Assembly: GCF_003626695.1 (NCBI RefSeq)
Contig: NZ_RBAH01000018.1
Coordinates: 8,363 to 72,362, forward strand
Origin: Paenibacillus ginsengarvi
GTDB taxonomy: Bacteria > Bacillota > Bacilli > Paenibacillales > NBRC-103111
Direction of reading: 5' to 3'
Length of the DNA stretch: 64,000 nucleotides
Within the stretch, counting starts at the first letter, position 1. Each line of letters opens with the position of its first letter. This document shows positions 50,416 through 59,056 of this stretch, one piece after another. The translations under genes and the position numbers were made by a program. The notes beneath the pieces were generated by a model, which saw only the letters and a list, made by a program, of their open reading frames with translations, ran no database searches and was not told the DNA's origin.

Positions 50416-53196
50416 ATGGTAAACCGATGGAAGCTGTACACGTGGGTTACACTTATCGCGATATGGCTGACTGCATTACATATGGATAGCTGGGGCAAGA
50501 TCGCCTATGCGGATGGAGCGGCCGCTGGGTACACCCGGGAAAAAGCGACACAAGTGGCAGACTCCACATGGATTATCAAGTGGAGCGGAGAGCCAACCCC
50601 CGAATTTTATGCTTCCAGCGAGATCGTTAGACCTTATGACGCCTCCGGTACGGTTGTGGCAAAGCCCGCATCGGGTCGGAGCGAGGCCGAATGGCAGAGT
50701 CACTGGGAGCAAGCTGCGCAGGTGAGCTATGTTGTGCCGAATCGCGCCGTACAAACGGCTTCCGCAGCGACAAACGATCCCTTCTTGAGCAAACAGACAT
50801 ATTTAAACCAAACCCATACGATCGAAGCGTGGAACTCCGTCAACAAAAACGAATCGATCGTTATCGCCATCGTGGATACGGGGGTCGATCTGGACCATCC
50901 CGATTTGATAGGAAATCTTGTACCCGGCATTAATCTCGTCAATCCGGAAATACCGCCAGATGACGATAACGGGCACGGGACGAATGTGGCTGGCGTCATT
51001 GCCGCTATGGGCAATAACGGTAAAGGTGTTTCGGGCATGCTGTGGAAGGCCGGCATTATGCCGATCAAAGCGCTCGAAACGAACGGCCGCGGGGACGAGG
51101 ATAAGCTTGGAGCCGGAATCCGATATGCCGTCGATCACGGGGCGAAAATTGTCGTTTTATCGGTCGGTTTGCTGCGTAACGATGCCTATTTGCAAGAAAT
51201 CGTCCAGTATGCGGAAGATCATCAGGTGCTGCTGGTAGCCGCAAGCGGCAATGATGAGGGCCGCAACATCCGGTACCCGGCCGCTTATCCGACGGTGCTC
51301 GCCGTCGGCGGAGTGAATGAGAACAATGCGGCGGAGGAACGTTCCAACTACGGTCCGGAGCTGGATCTTGTGGCTCCATGGTCGGTGTTTACGACCGCCA
51401 TGGAAGGCAAGTACGAATACCGCGATGGAACATCGATGGCCGCCCCCCAAGTGGCAGCGGCTGCGGCGCTGGTCTGGGCCAAATATCCGGAGATGAAAGT
51501 GAGCGAGGTGCGGAATTTGCTGCGCCAAACCGCTGACGAGATCGGGGAGCCGGGTTGGGATGAGCGTACAGGCTACGGGCTGCTTCGCGTCGACCGCGCG
51601 TTGAGCGAAGTGTATAAAACCGATATGTATGAGCCTAACGATCAAAGAACGGAAGCGAAGCCGATCTCGTTTGGACGAATGGTGTCGGCCGAATTGTCGG
51701 GAGGTTCTGATGTAGACTGGTTTTCGATCGATATTCCCTATGACGGGACGTTAAGCATGCGCCTAGTATCCGAGGATGCTCCGCCTTCATCCGTCAAGCT
51801 TACCCATGCGGGAGGGCGCGGCGTGTTCGCGTACCCCTTTAATCCCGGTACGCCGCTGGAGCTGAAGGTAGAGAAGGGGATGAACTCTTTCGCGGTACAG
51901 TACGACAAGAGCGACGAATCCCGGGCCTGGACGTACCGGTTAGCCTGTTCCTTTACCATTTACCGCGATCCGTTCGAAGATAACGATAAGCAGTATAAAG
52001 CATTCAAGCTTCCGGTTCGCAGCCAAACCGTTGTTGGCACGTTTGACCACGAAGGCGACGAAGATTGGTATGCGATCACGTTCGAGCAGTCGGGCAATGT
52101 GACGGTCACGATGACTCCGGACACGAAACGAATCGACCCGGTGCTAATGGTGCAAAAAAAGGGCGAGAAAGCCGTTACGATTGATGAGAATAGCGACGGA
52201 GAGCTCGAAACGTATACGTTCGAGGTTTTTCCGGGAACTTACTATTTGAGGGCAAGCAAGCTGCTTCCCGATCCGGCGATCGGCGAGTATGCGCTGAATA
52301 TTCGGTATGAGCCGTTATATATCGACCCGAATGAACCGAACGACCGGCCTTATCAGGCCACGGTAGTCAGCTTTGACACCCCTTACGAGGGAGTTTTCGA
52401 CCAGTCTGCGGATATCGACTATTTCAAATTTACGCTAACCGAGCGCAGCTTGGTGCGATTAACGGTTACGGGCATTCCGGAAAATCGCCAGCTCAGCGCC
52501 TCCTTTCAATATAGTAACCTCGGGGAAATTACGAAGCAGGTTAGTGTGCCGGGAGACCGGCGCATCGTGATGTCGGCGGCGTTAGATCCGGGTACGTACT
52601 TGATACGATTAGGAACGAATCAAGCCTTCCAGAATCAGATGTATAAGCTGAATCTTCATGCAGACGTTTTAAGCGGCAATTACACCGATATTACAGGGCA
52701 CTGGGCGCATGACAATATTGTGGAACTGACGGATAAGGGCATTATCGAAGGGTATGGCAATTATGAGTTCCGCCCTGACCGGACAATTAGTCGTTCAGAG
52801 GCGGTTGCGCTCGTCGTGAAGGCGTTTGGCTACACGAAGAAACGTGAGGCGTATTTTCCGGATGTGCCTGCGGGCCACTGGTCGAACGATGCGATATCCA
52901 AAGCTTTGCAGGCGGGACTCGTCGACGGTTATCCGAATGGATTGTTTCGGCCGGACGGTTCGCTTAGCCGGGTGGAAATGGCGGTATTGTTCGCCAAGGC
53001 GCTGGGCATCAATGGTAAGCTGCGCGGCGACATTCCTTTTGCCGATATCGACGCCGACTACTGGGCGCTGCCGATCTTGAAGCAGATGAGTGCCGAGGGC
53101 TGGATAACCGGGTATGATGACGGCACGTTTCGTCCGGACCATCTCACAACCCGTGCAGAGTTCGCAGCATTGCTGAACCGCATCATGAATCGATAG
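50416..53196 (+). CDS. Surface-anchored subtilisin-like serine protease with three SLH domains
   Basis: The 926-residue protein starts with a Sec signal peptide (about 1-33). The propeptide-like region is followed by the S8 peptidase domain (about 125-400) with the full triad: Asp154 in AIVDTGVD, His187 in DNGHGTNVAG and Ser340 in DGTSMAAPQ. Three prepeptidase-C-like beta domains follow (about 405-520, 525-635, 638-750), each opening with a (D/E)PxExND-type motif. Three SLH domains (about 755-926), each with a HW or YW and FRPD motif, anchor the enzyme to cell-wall pyruvylated polymer. It probably processes or degrades proteins at the cell surface. ATG 50416 follows AAGAGGATC. Confidence 0.93.
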   Translation: MVNRWKLYTWVTLIAIWLTALHMDSWGKIAYADGAAAGYTREKATQVADSTWIIKWSGEPTPEFYASSEIVRPYDASGTVVAKPASGRSEAEWQSHWEQAAQVSYVVPNRAVQTASAATNDPFLSKQTYLNQTHTIEAWNSVNKNESIVIAIVDTGVDLDHPDLIGNLVPGINLVNPEIPPDDDNGHGTNVAGVIAAMGNNGKGVSGMLWKAGIMPIKALETNGRGDEDKLGAGIRYAVDHGAKIVVLSVGLLRNDAYLQEIVQYAEDHQVLLVAASGNDEGRNIRYPAAYPTVLAVGGVNENNAAEERSNYGPELDLVAPWSVFTTAMEGKYEYRDGTSMAAPQVAAAAALVWAKYPEMKVSEVRNLLRQTADEIGEPGWDERTGYGLLRVDRALSEVYKTDMYEPNDQRTEAKPISFGRMVSAELSGGSDVDWFSIDIPYDGTLSMRLVSEDAPPSSVKLTHAGGRGVFAYPFNPGTPLELKVEKGMNSFAVQYDKSDESRAWTYRLACSFTIYRDPFEDNDKQYKAFKLPVRSQTVVGTFDHEGDEDWYAITFEQSGNVTVTMTPDTKRIDPVLMVQKKGEKAVTIDENSDGELETYTFEVFPGTYYLRASKLLPDPAIGEYALNIRYEPLYIDPNEPNDRPYQATVVSFDTPYEGVFDQSADIDYFKFTLTERSLVRLTVTGIPENRQLSASFQYSNLGEITKQVSVPGDRRIVMSAALDPGTYLIRLGTNQAFQNQMYKLNLHADVLSGNYTDITGHWAHDNIVELTDKGIIEGYGNYEFRPDRTISRSEAVALVVKAFGYTKKREAYFPDVPAGHWSNDAISKALQAGLVDGYPNGLFRPDGSLSRVEMAVLFAKALGINGKLRGDIPFADIDADYWALPILKQMSAEGWITGYDDGTFRPDHLTTRAEFAALLNRIMNR

Positions 53197-53246
53197 ATAG
53201 GCGATAGTGCTAATTGGAACGGCACTTGCAGAGAGGGTGGTAACGG

Positions 53247-53498
53247 ATGGATGTTGCAGATAAAATGGCGTATTCGATGGGCATGACCGGTCTCCTATCG
53301 ATTCTGGTCGCTCTCGTTTGTATCGCTGTGTCCTGGTGGGCGCTGCAGCAATTCCGCTTTGACCTGTTTTTGAAGCAGCCGAAAAGCCCGGCGGCCAAAA
53401 TGCTCCAGGTGCTGCTCTCCATTGCCCTCGGTTATCAAGTCGCGCGGTTTGTGCTTGAGTATTTCAATTGGTCGCAATTGCTGAAGGGCATGTTTTGA
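53247..53498 (+). CDS. ywzB: DUF1146 (YwzB-like) membrane protein
   Basis: The 83-residue protein has two membrane helices (about 11-31 and 48-68) separated by a short loop with the segment FRFDLFLKQPKSP. It fits the DUF1146/YwzB family, whose gene also stands close to murA in Bacillus. The function is unknown. The ATG follows AGAGGGTGG. Confidence 0.83.
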   Translation: MDVADKMAYSMGMTGLLSILVALVCIAVSWWALQQFRFDLFLKQPKSPAAKMLQVLLSIALGYQVARFVLEYFNWSQLLKGMF

Positions 53499-53794
53499 TG
53501 ACGACTCCCCGCAGCGCTACATTATAAAGCAGCTTCCGAAACAAAGTCCGAAACTTGCTCCTATGGAATAACATTGTCGGATGTTGTCAACAATGGTAAT
53601 ACAGATGATTGCTGCGAAGGAAGAATTTTGTGGAAAAGCGGTTATGATACATTAGGCTGGAGCATGCAGCGACAACCACCATTTTACAGTTGTCACGCCG
53701 ATAGCCCTGATGCTACACTGTACGCTGGGCGTTCGGGGAATTTTCCCATGCTGCGGCGTCATATACCGCTCAACAAGCGCGGAGGGGGAACAAG
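53499..53794. other. Spacer before murA
   Basis: I see no gene in these 296 bp. The murA promoter must lie here or upstream of ywzB; TATGAT at 53643 is a possible -10 box but lacks a good -35 partner. Confidence 0.5.
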
Positions 53795-55120
53795 ATGAGC
53801 ACAATAATCGTCCGCGGTGGCAAACGATTGTCGGGAAGAGTAAAGATCAGCGGAGCTAAAAATGCCGTGCTGCCGATTATAGCGGCATCTCTGCTTGCTG
53901 CGGAAGGCGAAAGCATCATTCACGATGCGCCGCCCTTAGACGATGTGATGACGATCAATCACGTTTTACATTCGCTTGGCGTTCGCGTCCAATACCATAA
54001 CGAGACGATTCGGGTCAATGCGGAGCAAATCACGACCTGCGAGCCTCCATACGAATGGGTACGCAAGATGAGGGCTTCTTTTCTCGTGATGGGACCGCTG
54101 CTTGCCCGGCAAGGCTATTCCCGTATTTCCCTGCCCGGCGGCTGCGCCATCGGGACCCGGCCAATCGACCAGCATCTGAAAGGGTTCGAGGCGCTGGGAG
54201 CGGAAATCGAGCTGGGGCAAGGATATATCGAAGCCCGGGTGAAAGGAAGACTGAAGGGCGCCAAAATTTACTTGGACGTCGCCAGCGTTGGAGCTACCGA
54301 AAACATAATGATGGCGGCCACTTTGGCAACCGGCACAACCGTTATCGAAAATGCCGCGCGCGAACCGGAAATCGTAGACCTCGCCAACTACTTGAACGCT
54401 ATGGGCGCCCGCATTCGCGGAGCGGGGACCGGCCTTATCCGGATTGACGGGGTGGAAAGTTTGCGCGGAACCGTACATACTGTAATACCCGATCGAATTG
54501 AAGCCGGAACATTCATGATCGCTGGGGCCATATCCGGCAGTTCCCTTTATATTGAAGGAGCGATTGCGGATCATTTGCGCCCGGTTATTTCCAAATTGCA
54601 AGAAATGGGCGTGACGATCGAAGAAGACGAGAACGGGATTCATGTGTCGAGGGAGCGGCCGCTCCGAGCCGTCGACGTGAAGACGCTGCCGTATCCCGGT
54701 TTTCCGACCGATATGCAGTCACAGATGATGGCGCTGCTGACCGTATCGGACGGCACTGGCATCGTGACCGAAACCGTGTTTGAAAACCGGTTTATGCATG
54801 TCGAGCAGTTTTCTAGTATGCAGGCTCAGATTCGGGTGGAAGGGCGTACCGCTGTCGTCAGCGGCAATGCGAAGCTATGCGGGGCGAAAGTATGCGCTAC
54901 CGACTTGCGGGCCGGCGCCGCGCTAATATTGGCCGCTCTGGCGGCTGAAGGCGAAACCGAAATCACCGGCGTTCACCATATCGATAGAGGGTATGTGGAC
55001 ATCGAGCGAAAGCTGCGCGACCTGGGCGCCGACATTCGACGCGTCAATCCGGTTCAGGATATCCAACCGGTGACGAACCACGAAATGAAAATATTTACGA
55101 TACAACCGACGTGGGCTTGA
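53795..55120 (+). CDS. murA: UDP-N-acetylglucosamine 1-carboxyvinyltransferase
   Basis: The 441-residue enzyme transfers enolpyruvate from PEP to UDP-GlcNAc, the first committed step of peptidoglycan synthesis. The catalytic Cys, the one attacked by fosfomycin, is in LPGGCAIGTRPID near residue 119. SGAKNAVLPIIAASLLA near 19-35 and the PGFPTDMQSQMMALLTV block near 300 are family signatures. ATG 53795 follows CGGAGGGGG. Its place before spoIID is shared with Bacillus. Confidence 0.96.
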   Translation: MSTIIVRGGKRLSGRVKISGAKNAVLPIIAASLLAAEGESIIHDAPPLDDVMTINHVLHSLGVRVQYHNETIRVNAEQITTCEPPYEWVRKMRASFLVMGPLLARQGYSRISLPGGCAIGTRPIDQHLKGFEALGAEIELGQGYIEARVKGRLKGAKIYLDVASVGATENIMMAATLATGTTVIENAAREPEIVDLANYLNAMGARIRGAGTGLIRIDGVESLRGTVHTVIPDRIEAGTFMIAGAISGSSLYIEGAIADHLRPVISKLQEMGVTIEEDENGIHVSRERPLRAVDVKTLPYPGFPTDMQSQMMALLTVSDGTGIVTETVFENRFMHVEQFSSMQAQIRVEGRTAVVSGNAKLCGAKVCATDLRAGAALILAALAAEGETEITGVHHIDRGYVDIERKLRDLGADIRRVNPVQDIQPVTNHEMKIFTIQPTWA

Positions 55121-55200
55121 ATGGAGCAGGGAACTGTTTCGATCCTGCCTCTCGTATTCACCTATGCAAGCGGTGTTTTTTAAATAGAACCGTCACTCCA

Positions 55201-55240
55201 AGCCGATTTCGCTGCCAGCCGCGAGGTCGGCTTTCATTTT
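55201..55240 (+). terminator. Terminator after murA
   Basis: AGCCGA pairs with TCGGCT, with further pairs inside, followed by TTCATTTT. An outer 8-bp pair (TAGAACCG near 55184 with CGGTTCTA near 55245) encloses the whole hairpin. Confidence 0.6.
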
Positions 55241-55330
55241 GCCGCGGTTCTAGCCCCTCTGTTCCTCTCATAATAATGGAGTATCATCCGCTAGAGACGC
55301 TGCGCTCTATCAATTATTATGGAGGAACCG

Positions 55331-56356
55331 ATGAGAAACCGTATATCCGCTCAGCCCTGGATACCAACCGCCGCCCTATTTGCCGCAATACTTCTCGTTA
55401 CGATGCTGCTACCGGGTATTCTAGTAAAACGGATTTCCGATCCGGAGCCGTCTCCTGCTGCAGCGGGGGAACTTGCCGAGCAGGAGCCCCATCTGCTCGT
55501 CCCCGTTTATTTGACGCGCGAGCAGAAGGTAGAGCAGGTCCCTTTGGAAACGTATGTTCGTAATGTGGTGGCTGCGGAAATGCCCGCCCAATTCGAGCTT
55601 GAGGCGCTTAAGGCGCAGGCGATCGCCTCCCGAACGTATATTATGAAGCGTATGCTGGAAGGTGATTCATCGCAGGTTCCTGTTCCGGGAGCCCTCGTAA
55701 CCGACACAGTGGCTCATCAGGCTTATCTGACGGAGGAACAGATGAAGCGCAGTTGGGGCGAAGCGGATTATGCATCGCGTCTGGACAGGCTGAACCTGGC
55801 TGTCAAAGAAACGGCCGGGCTGATTGTCACCTTCGAGCATAAACCGATACAAGCGTCTTTTTTTTCGACCAGCAACGGATACACGGAAAACGCCGAAGAC
55901 TATTGGCGGGATTACAGCCCGTACCTTCGCAGTGTGCCGAGTCCGTGGGACAAACAGCTTTCGCCGAAATTTACGGCAAAAACGACCTTTACCTTGCAGC
56001 AGTTTGCCAGCAGGCTCGGGCTCCCTTCATCCGCCGCGCTCGCGAAAAGCGGAAGCATTCGCATCCTGTCCACGACGGACGGGCACCGCATCAAGACGAT
56101 ATCGATAGCGGGCAAGACGTTTACCGGTCGTGAGGTGCGAGAGAAGCTGGAGTTGAACTCTTCCGATTTTACGTGGACTATTGGCGGATCTTCTATTGAA
56201 ATTACGACGACCGGCTACGGACACGGCGTAGGCATGAGCCAGTGGGGAGCGAACGGGATGGCCAAGGAAGGCAAAAAGGCGGCGGCAATCATTCAATACT
56301 ATTACAAGGGAGTCACGATCGAGGATGTCTCTGCACTTCTGAAGACGAAGGCTTAG
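55331..56356 (+). CDS. spoIID: Stage II sporulation protein D
   Basis: The 341-residue protein is a membrane-anchored lytic transglycosylase that, with SpoIIP and SpoIIM, drives engulfment of the forespore. It has an N-terminal anchor (about 12-32), the catalytic Glu in VVAAEMPAQFELEALKAQA with SRTY behind it, and the C-terminal GYGHGVGMSQWGANGMA. The ATG at 55319 contains the ribosome binding site GGAGG, so the start is ATG 55331. Mother-cell sigma-E control is expected. Confidence 0.95.
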   Translation: MRNRISAQPWIPTAALFAAILLVTMLLPGILVKRISDPEPSPAAAGELAEQEPHLLVPVYLTREQKVEQVPLETYVRNVVAAEMPAQFELEALKAQAIASRTYIMKRMLEGDSSQVPVPGALVTDTVAHQAYLTEEQMKRSWGEADYASRLDRLNLAVKETAGLIVTFEHKPIQASFFSTSNGYTENAEDYWRDYSPYLRSVPSPWDKQLSPKFTAKTTFTLQQFASRLGLPSSAALAKSGSIRILSTTDGHRIKTISIAGKTFTGREVREKLELNSSDFTWTIGGSSIEITTTGYGHGVGMSQWGANGMAKEGKKAAAIIQYYYKGVTIEDVSALLKTKA

Positions 56357-56472
56357 AAGTAGAGGGACGAAGAGCGAAACATAAGGGCGCCAAGGTTTTC
56401 GACCGTTAAAATTCTATCACCTCACGTATAAAACCTATTGAACTGGCAACAATGGTGACTGAGGTGATAACC

Positions 56473-57201
56473 ATGAGAGATCAAAACAAAGAAAAAGAAC
56501 TGCAAGCCGGCGAACAAGCTCCAAAAACTATCGATGGAGCGAAAACGACTTCCGGCTGGAAGAGACTGCTCGGCAAGAAATGGGTGTTTCCGGCGACTTA
56601 CATGGCAGCAGCGGCAATTATACTAACGTTAATGTGGGTCTACACGGATTCGGGCGTGAAGAATTTGTCCGAAAACGAGCTCGGCTCCAGCGCCAAGCCG
56701 CAAACCGTGACCGATTCCACTAACAAGCCCGATGCGTTAGCCGTTCAAGGAAATGCCGAAACGATGCAATGGCCGGTCAAGGACCAAAATGAAGTGGAGC
56801 CGGTCATGCACTACTTCGACAGCAAAGCTTCCAGTGAAGTTCGTCAAGCCGCTATGATCGAGTACGGCGACACGCTCACCCCGCATGTCGGAGTAGACTT
56901 CGCCCGTGAGGACGAAAAAGCGTTCGACGTAGTAGCCGCGCTGAGCGGTAAAGTAACGAGGGTCGAGAAAGATCCTATCGTTGGTCAGCTTGTCGAGATT
57001 ACGCATAGCGATGGGACGGTCACGATCTACCAAAGCTTGGCCGATGTAAAGGTAGCGAAGGACGTTCAAGTGAAAAAAGGCGATGTCATCGCAACGGCCG
57101 GACGCAATGAGCTGGAGAAGGAACTTGGCACTCACGTTCACTTCGAAATCCGGCAAAACGGAGCACCCGTGAATCCGGAATCGCTGATCAGCCAGAAATA
57201 A
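56473..57201 (+). CDS. spoIIQ: SpoIIQ-like M23 (LytM) peptidase-domain protein
   Basis: The 242-residue protein has a cytosolic N-terminus, one membrane helix (about 38-56) and a LytM domain (about 100-240). The gene order spoIID-spoIIQ-spoIIID matches Bacillus, where SpoIIQ in the forespore membrane binds SpoIIIAH across the intermembrane space. The metal ligands of M23 peptidases are all present here: His138 and Asp142 in HVGVD, and His221 and His223 in HVH. Bacillus subtilis SpoIIQ lacks one of them. The start is ATG 56473 behind GAGGTGA. A terminator follows. Confidence 0.92.
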   Translation: MRDQNKEKELQAGEQAPKTIDGAKTTSGWKRLLGKKWVFPATYMAAAAIILTLMWVYTDSGVKNLSENELGSSAKPQTVTDSTNKPDALAVQGNAETMQWPVKDQNEVEPVMHYFDSKASSEVRQAAMIEYGDTLTPHVGVDFAREDEKAFDVVAALSGKVTRVEKDPIVGQLVEITHSDGTVTIYQSLADVKVAKDVQVKKGDVIATAGRNELEKELGTHVHFEIRQNGAPVNPESLISQK

Positions 57202-57216
57202 CAACCATATCGCTGC

Positions 57217-57244
57217 AAGCAGAAGGGAAACCTTCTGCTTTTTT
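57217..57244 (+). terminator. Terminator of spoIIQ
   Basis: AAGCAGAAGG and CCTTCTGCTT pair perfectly around a GAAA loop and are followed by TTTT. Confidence 0.92.
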
Positions 57245-57329
57245 GCTGTAATTTCGTTTAAAATCGCGCTTTTTCATCGCCCACAGCAAAAATAATTGAA
57301 CAGGCAAGCTTGTCAGGCTTGGAAACAAA

Positions 57330-57357
57330 GAATATATGGCCCTGCCCCTCATATACT
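57330..57357 (+). promoter_or_regulatory. Candidate sigma-E promoter of spoIIID
   Basis: GAATATAT and CATATACT lie 12 bp apart, 35 bp before the spoIIID start. The -10 half is close to the sigma-E pattern CATACAnT; the -35 half is a looser match. spoIIID is a known sigma-E gene in Bacillus. Confidence 0.45.
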
Positions 57358-57391
57358 GTACCAAACCAACTCGAGTAGGGAGGCGAGGGGC

Positions 57392-57679
57392 GTGCACGAT
57401 TACATCAAAGAGCGTACGATCAAGATTGGTCGCAGTCTTGTGGAAACAAGGCAGACGGTCCGCACGATTGCCAAGGAATTCGGAGTATCGAAAAGCACGG
57501 TTCATAAAGATTTAACCGAACGGCTTCCCGAGATCAACCCGGAACTAGCCAACCAGGTGAAACTGATTTTGGAATACCACAAGTCGATTCGGCACTTAAG
57601 GGGAGGAGAAGCAACCAAAGTCAAATACAAGCGTACCCGTCAGCAAAAACCGGCCGATCACCTCGTCACCGCAAGATAG
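57392..57679 (+). CDS. spoIIID: Sporulation transcription regulator SpoIIID
   Basis: The 95-residue DNA-binding protein adjusts sigma-E and sigma-K gene expression in the mother cell. It is highly conserved: the helix-turn-helix is TVRTIAKEFGVSKSTVHKDL (about 23-42), and the basic C-terminal part contains KSIRHLRGGEATK, which also contacts DNA. It starts at GTG 57392 behind GGGAGGCGAGGGG; the family start is (M/V)HDYIKERT. The frame is open further upstream through the promoter region, which is not coding. Confidence 0.96.
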   Translation: MHDYIKERTIKIGRSLVETRQTVRTIAKEFGVSKSTVHKDLTERLPEINPELANQVKLILEYHKSIRHLRGGEATKVKYKRTRQQKPADHLVTAR

Positions 57680-57787
57680 TCGGACCATCGATCCAACCAA
57701 ACGCCCATCCAAATCCTTCACCAAAACATTGCGAAGCCGTTTGCAAGCGGATTACCGAAATATCGTGTAGATTGTAAAAAAGGAGTT

Positions 57788-57815
57788 TTGAAAAAGTTGT
57801 CGAATTAAGTATACT
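57788..57815 (+). promoter_or_regulatory. Candidate promoter of mbl
   Basis: TTGAAA and TATACT are 16 bp apart, about 100 bp before the mbl start and behind spoIIID. Confidence 0.5.
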
Positions 57816-57914
57816 TATACGTATGTAGGTAATTTCGGATTGTTCGCCCGCGGATGGAATCGTTTCGTCCTGCGCGGCAGGCATTATTCCGTTATGCTCC
57901 CGGGAGGATGTAGG

Positions 57915-58916
57915 ATGTTTAGCAAAGATGTAGGAATCGATTTGGGTACGGCCAATGTTCTCATTCACGTCAAAGGGCGCGGGGTTGTGCTGGATGAGCC
58001 GTCTGTCGTTGCCATTGAAAGTGAAACGAAGCGGCTGCTCGCCGTCGGTGAGGAAGCTCACCGGATGGTCGGGCGTACCCCCGGCAACATTGTGGCAATT
58101 CGCCCCTTAAGGGATGGAGTTATTGCCGATTTTGAAATCACCGAGCTGATGCTCAAACATTTTATTAACAAAATCGGCGGCAAACGTTGGTACAGTCACC
58201 CGCGAATTCTCATTTGCGCTCCTGCCAACATTACTTCCGTGGAACAGAAGGCGATTCGCGAAGCGGCGGAACGCAGCGGCGCGAGAGAAGTGTACTTGGA
58301 AGAGGAACCGAAGGCTGCTGCGATCGGGGCTGGAATGGACATATTCCAGCCTAGCGGCAATATGGTCGTCGACATCGGCGGAGGGACTACGGATGTAGCC
58401 GTTTTATCCATGGGCGACATCGTAACCTCCTCCTCCATCAAAATAGCGGGGGACAAGTTCGATGCCGCGATCATGAAATATATCAAATCGAAGTACAAGC
58501 TCCTGATCGGCGAACGCACGTCCGAGGATATCAAGCTGACGATTGGAACGGTTTATTCCGATGCGCGCAAAGAGGAAATGGATATTCGCGGCCGGGATAT
58601 GGTTTCGGGGCTGCCGCTTACCGTAACGATCCGTTCGGACGAGATCAAGGAAGCGTTATGGGAAACGGTGTCGTCCATCGTCTCTGCGGCGAAGGTCGTA
58701 CTCGAGCGTACCCCCCCGGAGTTGTCGGCGGACATTATCGACCGCGGCGTCATTTTGACGGGTGGCGGAGCGCTGCTTCACGGCATCGATCAGCTGCTGG
58801 CGGACGAGCTCCGGGTACCGGTGCTGATCGCCGATAACCCGATGAGCTGCGTTGTACGCGGTACGGGCATTATGCTCGATAATTTAGATAAGGTAACGAA
58901 GAAAAAATTCGGGTAA
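57915..58916 (+). CDS. mbl: Rod-shape determining protein Mbl (MreB-like actin)
   Basis: The 333-residue protein is a bacterial actin that guides lateral wall synthesis. It has the phosphate-1 loop GIDLGTANVLIHVKGRGVV, the phosphate-2 loop VVDIGGGTTDVAVLS and the adenosine motif ILTGGGALLHGID. The position after spoIIID and before flhO identifies it as Mbl rather than MreB. ATG 57915 follows GGGAGGATG; the frame is open 25 codons upstream without a good site. Confidence 0.94.
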   Translation: MFSKDVGIDLGTANVLIHVKGRGVVLDEPSVVAIESETKRLLAVGEEAHRMVGRTPGNIVAIRPLRDGVIADFEITELMLKHFINKIGGKRWYSHPRILICAPANITSVEQKAIREAAERSGAREVYLEEEPKAAAIGAGMDIFQPSGNMVVDIGGGTTDVAVLSMGDIVTSSSIKIAGDKFDAAIMKYIKSKYKLLIGERTSEDIKLTIGTVYSDARKEEMDIRGRDMVSGLPLTVTIRSDEIKEALWETVSSIVSAAKVVLERTPPELSADIIDRGVILTGGGALLHGIDQLLADELRVPVLIADNPMSCVVRGTGIMLDNLDKVTKKKFG

Positions 58917-58967
58917 ACGTTTCGGCGTTTCGCTCCGATATATAGAGTATAGGATAAAGCTCAGCAG

Positions 58968-59052
58968 ATCCTAACGAAACCAGCTTTTTCTCCAAAAAAG
59001 CTCAGCATATGCTTACGAAGCCAGCTTTTTCTGCGAAAAAGCTCTCAGGAGG
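58968..59052 (+). promoter_or_regulatory. Tandem hairpin leader before flhO
   Basis: Two near-copies stand in tandem. CCTAACGAAACC leads to AGCTTTTT/AAAAAGCT (58982-59002) and CTCAGC. Then ATATGCTTACGAAGCC (59007-59022) leads to AGCTTTTT/AAAAAGCT (59023-59043), CTC and AGGAGG (59047-59052). It is the clearest example of the linker-hairpin family, outside the atp operon. Confidence 0.7.
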
Positions 59053-59056
59053 TCCC

